Below, in pieces: positions 1 to 6,321 of a DNA stretch of 7,998 nt. The DNA comes from Paludibacteraceae bacterium (lineage in GTDB: Bacteria > Bacteroidota > Bacteroidia > Bacteroidales > Paludibacteraceae): the NCBI GenBank assembly GCA_947471245.1, contig CANIXM010000068.1, positions 1 through 7,998 of the forward strand, in the 5' to 3' direction. Under the pieces are notes generated by a model. The model was not told where the DNA came from and did not search any database. It worked only from the letters and a program-made list of their open reading frames with translations. The stretch's first letter is position 1, and each line of letters starts with the position of its first letter. Both the position numbers and the translations under genes were made by a program.

Positions 1-869
1 ATTTGCTGTATCTGATCATCGTCTTCCATGTTGTGAAGCGAGGCAAATAGCTGTGCTGCAGTTTCCAAAAGATTGCCAGAGGTAGATGTGTAAATGATTT
101 TTTTACACTCAGGGGTTGGTGTTAGTTGGTTGTGAAGGATTAAGCCAGATTTGGGTGGAAGTTGGATTCCTTCATTCTGAAACAGGAATAATGGTTTTGT
201 TGGCGAATAATGGCTTTTTAATAATCCGGGAGCAACCAGTTTTTCTGAAGTGTTGGTGTTGAAACTGAATATTCCTGGTAGAGCGGATTCAATATCCTGT
301 ATGGTTATTTTCCCGGGACGAAGCAATGTGCAGGTGTTTCCTTCGAGTGCAATGATGGTCGATTCGATGCCTATTGATGAATTTCCACCATCAAGGATGA
401 AATCTATGTTAGGCAACTGTTTCCTGACATGGTCAGCGCTGACAGGACTAAGATGACCAAATTTGTTTGCACTTGGCGCTGCGATAGGACACTGTGATTT
501 GCGTATCAATTCCAATGCAATAGGATTGTCAGGCATTCTAATTCCAACTGTAGGCAGTCCTGAGCTAACAATGTCGGGCACTAAATCACTTTTGGCTAGT
601 ACTATGGTGAGCGGACCTGGCCAGAACTTCTCAGCCAACATTTTCACCCCATCCAAAGCTTGACTTGTGAGTGCCTCGACCTCTTCGAACGATGACACAT
701 GCACTATCAAAGGGTCAAAAGATGGTCGTTCTTTTGCCTCGAAAATCTTTGCAACAGCAATAGGGTTAAGAGCATTTGCCCCTAACCCATACACTGTCTC
801 AGTTGGAAAAGCAACCAAACCACCATCTTTGATGATTTGGGCTGCTTTGTTTATGTCTTGACTTGTCAT
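1..869 (-). CDS. sua5: Sua5-type threonylcarbamoyl-AMP synthase, 3' end cut by window
   Basis: This enzyme makes L-threonylcarbamoyl-AMP from threonine, bicarbonate and ATP in the cytoplasm, the first step of t6A synthesis at position 37 of ANN-decoding tRNAs. I read 289 codons without a stop from the ATG at 869-867, and the frame leaves the window at base 1. The YrdC domain fills roughly residues 5-190: PTETVYGLGAN at 22-32, the K46-E-R48 (KxR) motif, WPGPLT at 83-88, and S133-A-N135 (SxN) in APSANKFG. IGIESTI lies at 166-172 and LLRPG at 182-186. The linker APGLLKSHYSPTKP (213-226) matches the conserved linker before the C-terminal Sua5 domain, and the frame continues into that domain. It is therefore the long Sua5 form (usually about 320-350 residues), not the short TsaC form. 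It starts 31 bp after the PEPCK-like gene on the same strand, so co-transcription is likely. No clear Shine-Dalgarno precedes the ATG; the leader ends in A-rich sequence, which is normal for Bacteroidota. Confidence 0.93.
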   Translation of the reverse strand, partial: MTSQDINKAAQIIKDGGLVAFPTETVYGLGANALNPIAVAKIFEAKERPSFDPLIVHVSSFEEVEALTSQALDGVKMLAEKFWPGPLTIVLAKSDLVPDIVSSGLPTVGIRMPDNPIALELIRKSQCPIAAPSANKFGHLSPVSADHVRKQLPNIDFILDGGNSSIGIESTIIALEGNTCTLLRPGKITIQDIESALPGIFSFNTNTSEKLVAPGLLKSHYSPTKPLFLFQNEGIQLPPKSGLILHNQLTPTPECKKIIYTSTSGNLLETAAQLFASLHNMEDDDQIQQ

Positions 870-900
870 TTTTCTATCGATCTGTCTGACAGGCAATCAA

Positions 901-2862
901 TTAGCTCTCTGTGGTGTTAAGAATTGAATATTGATAATCCATAGGTATGATGTTCAAATAGTCTTCCACGCTTGCTCTATTTAAACATGCTTCAATGATT
1001 TTTCTTCCAGTTGGATGCAAATCGTCAGTTAAATACTGTTGAAGTTCGGTTTTGAAAAATTCAAACAAAATTTCTGCACCTGCATCGTACCCCGAAGTTT
1101 CAATTTCAACTTGTTTATGAACTTGTAAAAATCGCGAAGGAATTTTGGCACCTTCGATGGTCAAATAATTTAGCTCATAACCTAGAAGCGGACAGCGTGC
1201 TGGTTGATATTGATCCACGCGAAGCTGTGCATTTCCACGACGAGTAAGGTATTCACGCATCAAAAGTTGTGGTTTGAATCCAACTTTCCAGTTACCAATG
1301 TGCTGATTAGGAACTAGCGTATATCTCATTCTAGGTGTGTGGATGATTTGCTCCAATAGCATGTTGGCATGAAGGATTTTTTTACCTGTAGCAAATGGCC
1401 AATATGAACCTACACCTTCGCTACCCATGCCAGCTGTATCAACGATACTAGGGTTGCCATGTCCACGTGGAGACACCAGTCTCCAAAGCCATGCCAACGC
1501 TGGTGGAAGAATGTGGAATAGTCCAATGATTCCGTAAGTTGGGTTTTCTTTTGTACACGGTGGAGTGCGAACTCCAAAACTGCGAACGTCAACAGTGACA
1601 GCCTTGTTTACTATATTTGGAATAATTTTTCTCGGTATTACCACCCTTGGGTTAGGACATCTTTTGCCGGGGCTATCTTCTATGTGCTCCCAAATCAGTG
1701 TTGTGCAGTCGGGTTCGGATTGAATATTTAAAAATAGTAGGGGCTCTTTGGTGTTGATGGTGAGTTTTTCTAACGATGGATCATCACCGTATTCGTTTAC
1801 TCCATCTACACGAATGAACCACGAATTCTCAGCATCCAAAACTGTTAGTTTTCCGTCGTTTTTTTGAATGCTAGGGTGGCACATTGCCATGTCGTCAGTC
1901 ACAGGACTGAATGTACAGAACATAGGCAAATTAATGAATCTTTTTTCGCCACTGGTTACGTTTTCGCCTACCAATACCTGTCCATCATCTTCTCTGGAAA
2001 TGTTTTGAAGCATTTCTGTTTTTCCACCACCGCTCGCACCTTCGTGCATAAAGGTAGTTACATTGTCATAAGGACTTTTTGTTTGTACAGTAGAGCAGTG
2101 AGCTGTAATCCAGCCTTCTCTCTCACCTTTGGTAAGAAGTGCACCATATAATCCTTTTTTAGCACTAGGACCTGGATATAAATTATAAGAGTAAATCTCA
2201 TGCAGGTTTTCGGAGCGTTTGTGAACTACGACTTGTTTGCCATTAAAATGTGTGTGTCTGAATGTAGGCGCTACATATATGGCAGAGTCAATTTTAAAGT
2301 CCATCGGTAGCTCGTCGATAGGAATGATGCATTGTAACATGGCAAGTCCCATGGCAAAAAATCCTGCATTAGCAGGAGCAATGGCTATACCCGCAGACCC
2401 AATACCATCACGACCAGCAAAATAAAAGAATACGGCTAGATCTTGCTTTTGAAGCCAATCAATGGTTTCTTTGCGAAGTGAATCAAATTTATAGCCACAT
2501 CTGTCAACAAATTTTTCTTTATCAGTAGGCAGATCATCAGCAATGAGCATAGTGTCAGGATCCCTTCTGCGCATATATGGTTCAGTGTAATTGGCGGCAA
2601 TACCTTTTTTTACACGGTGTACGATGGCTTCTGTAACTTCTCCAACTCCTTCTACATCGTATTTTACCTCAAAACTATTATTGTCAGGGCCTCCAACTGA
2701 AGCAATTGCAAGTTGTTCTACGGTGTCATAGGTTTGAAAAGATTTACTTCCACTTAGCATGATAAGTGCATCAGCAGGTAGGCTGATTCTTTTCTTTTCG
2801 AGGGTTTTAAATAAATGCTCCATATTATATGTTTTAGTTATTGATACTTGTTTTACGGCCAT
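901..2862 (-). CDS. PEP-carboxykinase-like protein, probably DUF4914 family
   Basis: A 653-residue soluble protein that I recognise as a diverged relative of ATP-dependent phosphoenolpyruvate carboxykinase, most likely the family called DUF4914 (family name from memory). Numbering is from the ATG at 2862. Against remembered E. coli PckA the landmarks run in order: RRRDP (98-102) for the PEP/oxaloacetate arginine R65; AKKG (234-237), with K236 for the metal ligand K213; HCS (255-257), with H255 for metal ligand H232; a P-loop GASGGGKTE (275-283), with K281 and T282 for K254 and T255; NPR (404-406), with R406 for R333; and FGV near 429-431. The K236-H255 spacing of 19 equals that in PckA. The third metal ligand (D269 in GDDEHGW) is not obvious: VGEN (298-301) or DD at 323-324 could stand in. 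There is an extra segment of roughly 45 residues between P-loop and NPR. True PEPCK is about 540 residues, so this is long, and the reaction is unknown. Start choice: the frame also opens at TTG 2886, but an AGGA lies only 1 nt before that codon; ATG 2823 is another candidate. It is the first gene after the promoter at 2980-3010. Confidence 0.82.
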   Translation of the reverse strand: MAVKQVSITKTYNMEHLFKTLEKKRISLPADALIMLSGSKSFQTYDTVEQLAIASVGGPDNNSFEVKYDVEGVGEVTEAIVHRVKKGIAANYTEPYMRRRDPDTMLIADDLPTDKEKFVDRCGYKFDSLRKETIDWLQKQDLAVFFYFAGRDGIGSAGIAIAPANAGFFAMGLAMLQCIIPIDELPMDFKIDSAIYVAPTFRHTHFNGKQVVVHKRSENLHEIYSYNLYPGPSAKKGLYGALLTKGEREGWITAHCSTVQTKSPYDNVTTFMHEGASGGGKTEMLQNISREDDGQVLVGENVTSGEKRFINLPMFCTFSPVTDDMAMCHPSIQKNDGKLTVLDAENSWFIRVDGVNEYGDDPSLEKLTINTKEPLLFLNIQSEPDCTTLIWEHIEDSPGKRCPNPRVVIPRKIIPNIVNKAVTVDVRSFGVRTPPCTKENPTYGIIGLFHILPPALAWLWRLVSPRGHGNPSIVDTAGMGSEGVGSYWPFATGKKILHANMLLEQIIHTPRMRYTLVPNQHIGNWKVGFKPQLLMREYLTRRGNAQLRVDQYQPARCPLLGYELNYLTIEGAKIPSRFLQVHKQVEIETSGYDAGAEILFEFFKTELQQYLTDDLHPTGRKIIEACLNRASVEDYLNIIPMDYQYSILNTTES

Positions 2863-2979
2863 TGCCAAGTCATTAGTGATAGCCAAGTCCTTTTGTGATA
2901 ATCAGTGGCTGAGAATCTCGTTCGAAAACAACTCAGAATACGGTTTGCATAGCGAAAGCTTTTTTACACCATATTGTTG

Positions 2980-3010
2980 CAAAGATAATGATATTTAATT
3001 AGAATACAAA
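2980..3010 (-). promoter_or_regulatory. Bacteroidetes-type promoter for the PEPCK-like/sua5 unit
   Basis: On the minus strand the sequence reads TTTG (3010-3007), 19 bp spacer, TATCTTTG (2987-2980). This is a perfect match to the Bacteroidetes primary sigma consensus TTTG/TAnnTTTG with normal spacing. Transcription would start near 2973, giving a leader of about 110 nt to the ATG at 2862. Two TTTAATTA octamers (2994-3001 and 3013-3020) lie 19 bp apart and flank the -33 element; they may be operator half sites or chance in AT-rich DNA. Confidence 0.7.
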
Positions 3011-3032
3011 GCTTTAATTATTACAGGTTTTA

Positions 3033-3048
3033 GTTGGATGATTCCAAC
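3033..3048. repeat. 16-bp palindrome upstream of promoter
   Basis: GTTGGA, a 4-base spacer TGAT, then TCCAAC form a perfect 6-bp inverted repeat. It lies 22 bp upstream of the -33 element of the PEPCK-like gene promoter. Neither strand has a T-run after it, so a terminator is unlikely. A binding site for a dimeric regulator is possible, but nothing else supports it. Confidence 0.4.
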
Positions 3049-3400
3049 AGGGAGAATTTATGTCTTGATAAAGTTAAGCTCTTCATTATTTGGAAGTTGT
3101 TGTGAGATAGAATGGTTCAAAGCTAACGAATAATTTGTAATATTCACATTTTTTAGTAGAAAATTTGATTTTAATAGGTCATTATAAGGAAGGTTTTGTA
3201 CTTATTTAATATAACGAATGATGCTATTTCCACTATCATGTACTAGTAAAATTGTAAATATATTATTCACTTATTTTGAATTAGTAGATGTATTTTTTTG
3301 AACACATAAAGCCAAGTTCTTGCATTTTTCTAATTGAAATCGCTTAATGTTTTTCATGTGGTTTATCCACCGAGTTAGTTTATGAATCCTAAAATGACTG
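3049..3400. other. AT-rich intergenic stretch with no supported gene
   Basis: This stretch lies between the acyltransferase stop and the palindrome/promoter region of the PEPCK-like gene. I see no family-like protein in any frame, no tRNA-like fold and no strong stem followed by a T-run. The only small frame worth noting is a 28-codon minus-strand ORF at 3357-3271, with no supporting evidence beyond its start and stop. The acyltransferase transcript must end somewhere here, but I cannot point to the terminator. Confidence 0.6.
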
Positions 3401-4555
3401 TTAGCGAATAAGTTTTGTTTTCATTTTCAGGAAGTAATCTTCAAATATCCGTTTGGACAAAGCAGCTGTAAGTATGGTGAGTGCTGACACGATGGCGTAG
3501 AATGCGATGTGGCTCCAAGGGGAACTTAACTGTAGCAGTTGGTTTTTTAATAATTGCAAAGTAGTGAAGATAATGAGTACATGATACATGTAAATTCCAT
3601 AGGATATTTCGCCCAAGTAGGAGAGGGTTTTACTTTCTATGTTGATGATGCTTTGGTCAATGACAGACACGCAAATAATCAAATACAAAAACAAAATATC
3701 CAAGATGATGGATGATAGAATTGGTGTTTTGAAAATTACGTTCCAAAGCATAAAGTCGATATTGGAATGAAATACTAAGAAAGTTAACAGGGTGAAAATG
3801 ATTAGCAGTTGGGATGGGATATTGAATATCTTGAGTTGAGTGATCAAATTTCCTTTGGTGTAAATAAAATAAGCTCCAAGCCCACCAATAGCCATTGCTT
3901 CAAATTGGAAAGTGCTGACGATGTAATTGAATAATTCATTTTGTATGTAATGCAGGCATAAAATTCTTAAAATCAGCTTGATAATAATAACCGATATTAG
4001 TAAAGTTAAGATGTTTTTTCTGCAAAGTTTGAAAAGTGGTGCCCATATCAGATAAAAAACCTCTTCGACGCCAATGGACCACAACGGTTCAAGAAGATGA
4101 TGCCCAAAAAACAAAGTGACCAATCCCGGAAGAAAGAACACGAAGTAATACCATGTTTCACCCAAGGTATAGGGCATTTGGTAGTTGATATGTGCCACTG
4201 AAAATACGATTGGGATTATCACGGTGCCTGTTAATACTAGTAAAAAGTACAATGGCCATATTCTGAGTACTCTTTTTAAATAGAAGTTCTTGATGCTTAC
4301 ATGTCCTGTTTGCTTGTTTTCTTTCAGTAATAAATACGTGATTAGAAATCCACTCAACACAAAAAAGAAGGTGACAGCATTACCGCCATTTCGAAATAGA
4401 CCTAGCCAATCAAAACTCTCTAATCCTGATTTTTTCTTAATTGATTCGCTGTGGTGCATCAAAACTAGAAATGCAGCGATAAATCGCAACGAGTTCAGAC
4501 CTTTGAAGGTAGAAATGTTTTGGTAATCAATTGTGCTGTGAATGGCAGGTTTCAT
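3401..4555 (-). CDS. Acyltransferase-3 family integral membrane O-acyltransferase
   Basis: A 384-residue polytopic inner-membrane protein of the acyltransferase-3 family (AT3, PF01757), which transfers acetyl or other acyl groups onto sugars or lipids at the cell envelope. The family signature is clear: GLNSLRFIAAFLVLMHH (19-35) contains the R-X10-H pair R24/H35; FFFVLSGFLITYLLL is at 63-77, YLKRVLRIWPLYF at 92-104, WSIGVEEVFYLIW at 159-171, and SYGIYMYHV at 318-326. About ten hydrophobic segments span the protein and a basic tail ends it. There is no SGNH hydrolase domain, so it is a stand-alone AT3 of usual length (350-400). The start is ATG 4555, with a likely leader of over 100 nt. No glycan or lipopolysaccharide gene sits beside it in this window, so the acceptor is unknown. 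It is separated by long gaps on both sides and is probably transcribed alone. Confidence 0.92.
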   Translation of the reverse strand: MKPAIHSTIDYQNISTFKGLNSLRFIAAFLVLMHHSESIKKKSGLESFDWLGLFRNGGNAVTFFFVLSGFLITYLLLKENKQTGHVSIKNFYLKRVLRIWPLYFLLVLTGTVIIPIVFSVAHINYQMPYTLGETWYYFVFFLPGLVTLFFGHHLLEPLWSIGVEEVFYLIWAPLFKLCRKNILTLLISVIIIKLILRILCLHYIQNELFNYIVSTFQFEAMAIGGLGAYFIYTKGNLITQLKIFNIPSQLLIIFTLLTFLVFHSNIDFMLWNVIFKTPILSSIILDILFLYLIICVSVIDQSIINIESKTLSYLGEISYGIYMYHVLIIFTTLQLLKNQLLQLSSPWSHIAFYAIVSALTILTAALSKRIFEDYFLKMKTKLIR

Positions 4556-4696
4556 GCGATGGTTGGAGCTTTGTAGTTTTAAGTCTTTTGGTATGTTGCT
4601 ATCTAATAGTGCTTTATTGTGTGTTGGTGGGCTGATGATTTTTTAGTTAGAATATGTAAAAGCAACTGTGATTTTTGTAAAATACTTACTTATGAA

Positions 4697-4704
4697 CAAA
4701 AATA
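4697..4704 (-). promoter_or_regulatory. Possible -7 box for the acyltransferase gene
   Basis: The minus strand reads TATTTTTG, which fits TAnnTTTG, about 140 bp upstream of ATG 4555. No TTTG or TTG lies at the expected 17-23 bp further upstream, so only half of the promoter is supported. Confidence 0.3.
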
Positions 4705-4753
4705 CATATAAATATCAATAGTTCCATACATGCATCCAAAAAGTTGTGCGTTG

Positions 4754-4918
4754 TAGCCTTTGGCGATATTAGCCTTCGGCGATAATTGCTTTGCGATATT
4801 AGCCTTTGGCGATATTAGCCTTCGGCGATAATTACTTCGTGATATTAGCCTTCGTGATATTAGCCTTCGGCGATATTAGCTTCGCGATATTAGCTTTGCG
4901 ATATTTGCTTTGCGATAG
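4754..4918. repeat. Tandem array of 11 GATAT-containing units of 14-16 bp
   Basis: Read on the plus strand, eleven units follow each other without spacers. Three length forms occur: 16 bp (TAGCCTTYGGCGATAW), 15 bp (TAGCCTTCGTGATAT) and 14 bp (TWRCTTYGYGATAK). Units start at 4754, 4770, 4786, 4800, 4816, 4832, 4846, 4861, 4877, 4891 and 4905. Units 1-3 and units 4-6 form a 46-bp higher-order duplication, with the first 32 bases identical. Unit lengths that are not multiples of three argue against a coding repeat. The array lies in the gap between the efflux adaptor stop and the acyltransferase start; its function is unknown. Confidence 0.9.
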
Positions 4919-4920
4919 CG

Positions 4921-4944
4921 TCTTCGTGCCTTTGTGTCTTTGTG
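4921..4944. repeat. Three 8-bp tandem units YCTTYGTG
   Basis: TCTTCGTG, CCTTTGTG and TCTTTGTG follow directly after the GATAT array. They share the CTTYGTG core with units 6 and 7 of that array, which suggests the same slippage process. A related ACCTTTTGTGG lies at 5021-5031. From memory, CTTTGTG repeats of this kind are common between genes in Bacteroidota genomes. Confidence 0.7.
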
Positions 4945-4985
4945 TTCAAAAAATATTTTATCAAACGCCGCATGCAACGTCTCTT

Positions 4986-5011
4986 CAATTATCAATTATC
5001 AATTATCAATT
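4986..5011. repeat. 7-bp tandem repeat CAATTAT, 3.7 copies
   Basis: CAATTAT is repeated three times in full and ends in a fourth partial copy, CAATT, followed by a T-run up to 5017. It lies 70 bp past the stop of the adaptor gene. On the minus strand the A-rich tract and repeat contain no stem that would make a factor-independent terminator. Confidence 0.85.
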
Positions 5012-5081
5012 TTTTTTGTGACCTTTTGTGGTTTTAATTTCATTCATTGGTTTCACCCACCTTATTCGTTATAGAACTTGT

Positions 5082-6218
5082 TTATTCATCATTTGTGTTT
5101 TTTGATGCCATTAATAGGTTGTAAGCGCCTTTGGTGACTACCATCTGGTTTGTTAACTCATTCGCATTTAGGATTTCAGTAAACCCATTTTCGGAGTTGC
5201 CGGTTTGTATCTCTTGCATTGCAAATACATTGTTACCTTTGGCAATGAAAATGTATTGTTTGTTGTCATATCGAACAATTGCATCGTCGGCTATCACGGT
5301 GGCACTGTTTCCCGCAATCATGATTTCAGCATTCATAAACGTGCCTGGCAGTAGTTTTTTGTCATACAGCTCAAAGTGGCAATGCACCTCAGTGGAATTT
5401 TGGTCGGATAGGTTTTTGCTGATTAGAATGATTTCGCAGGGGTATTTTTGTTTCGGATTGCCGTTGGAGTAGGCAACAAGTTTCTGTCCGATAGACAATT
5501 TGTTGATGTCTTTTTCAAAAACGGACAAGGTTAAATGAATGTCGGCTGGATTGACCAATTCAAACATCACATCACTTGGGTTGACGTACTTGCCAATGTT
5601 CACCTTGACTGATGATACAAAACCTGTAACTGGGGAATAAATGTTAATGTTTTTTGAGATGTTATTTGCAGTTATTTTATTAGGATTTAATCCTATTAGC
5701 AATAGCTTTTGTTCCAGCGATTTGATTAGAATGTTTTGAGTTTGGTACACAGATTTGGTTTGTTCAAATACCTTATCACTAGTAGCTTTACTTTGGTTCA
5801 GTTCCTTTTGTCGGTTGTACTCGCCTTCGCTAAATGAAAGTTGTGCTTTTGCTGTTAAGTAATCTTGCTGTAATTGGATGTATTGTGCATCTTCCATCAC
5901 AGCCAGTACTTCGCCCTTGTTGATGTACATGCCGGGTAGCAGCTTGGTGTATTTCAGGTAGCCACCTAGTGGGACGCTAATGGAAAATAAACTTTGTGGC
6001 GGGACGTCTATTTTGCCATTTACTTTTAGCAATGTTGAGATATTTTTTGTTGTAAATCTACTTGTTTCAATACCTGCGTTCTTCTGTTGGATGGCGCTGA
6101 GTGTAACCACATTATCTGATGATGGTTTTGTGTTAGGCTGTATCCTGTTTTCTTTGTTGTGACAGGCTGCAAAGATTAAAGTTACGAATATTATTATATT
6201 GGTCTTTTTCATTTTCAT
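5082..6218 (-). CDS. RND efflux periplasmic adaptor (HlyD/CusB-like membrane fusion lipoprotein)
   Basis: A 378-residue periplasmic adaptor that links an RND pump to its outer membrane channel. The N-terminus MKMKK, a hydrophobic stretch to residue 18, then FAAC with C19 indicates a lipoprotein signal; F at the -3 position is slightly atypical. GKIDVPPQSLFSISVPLGGY (68-87) and LPGMYINKGEVLAVMED (94-110) are the first half of the barrel-sandwich (lipoyl-like) domain. Residues about 112-180 are Gln/Glu/Lys-rich helices forming the alpha-hairpin, and INIYSPVTGFVSSVKV begins the second half. A beta-barrel and membrane-proximal domain follow. Length fits the family (360-420). It has no N-terminal methionine cluster of the kind CusB uses for Cu/Ag, nor a His-rich region, so the substrate stays open. 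It lies 103 bp downstream of the fused pump-channel gene, same strand, almost certainly one operon. ATG 6218 was chosen; ATG 6212 would only remove two residues. Confidence 0.92.
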   Translation of the reverse strand: MKMKKTNIIIFVTLIFAACHNKENRIQPNTKPSSDNVVTLSAIQQKNAGIETSRFTTKNISTLLKVNGKIDVPPQSLFSISVPLGGYLKYTKLLPGMYINKGEVLAVMEDAQYIQLQQDYLTAKAQLSFSEGEYNRQKELNQSKATSDKVFEQTKSVYQTQNILIKSLEQKLLLIGLNPNKITANNISKNINIYSPVTGFVSSVKVNIGKYVNPSDVMFELVNPADIHLTLSVFEKDINKLSIGQKLVAYSNGNPKQKYPCEIILISKNLSDQNSTEVHCHFELYDKKLLPGTFMNAEIMIAGNSATVIADDAIVRYDNKQYIFIAKGNNVFAMQEIQTGNSENGFTEILNANELTNQMVVTKGAYNLLMASKNTNDE

Positions 6219-6321
6219 TTTGATTATGTTGTGACGTTATGGTCGTTTATAAATGTTATGATTCGGTTGAAGTCAGTGAATGTTTTTCCTCTTTTGGATT
6301 GCTCATCTTTTGGTGCTTCGT

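Noticed and set aside
250..861. Three plus-strand frames at 250-456, 463-663 and 667-861
   Set aside because: They lie antisense to the Sua5-type gene, which has an unbroken frame with family motifs.
2863..2886. TTG at 2886 as start of the PEPCK-like protein
   Set aside because: An AGGA is only 1 nt before the TTG, too close to serve it, and an in-frame ATG follows at 2862. Not ruled out; ATG 2823 is also possible.
3033..3048. Inverted repeat as terminator of the acyltransferase transcript
   Set aside because: No T-run follows on the minus strand, and it lies over 350 bp beyond the stop codon.
4754..4918. Repeat array considered as CRISPR or iteron-type origin
   Set aside because: Units of 14-16 bp abut with no spacers, so it is not CRISPR. 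No replication gene lies near to support iterons.
4806..5021. Plus-strand 71-codon frame across the repeats
   Set aside because: It is a translation of the GATAT, CTTTGTG and CAATTAT repeats. Unit lengths are not multiples of three and the product resembles no family.
6256..6306. 16-codon minus-strand frame between the fused pump gene and the adaptor gene
   Set aside because: Very short, low-complexity polar product with no family resemblance; expected by chance in a 103-bp gap.
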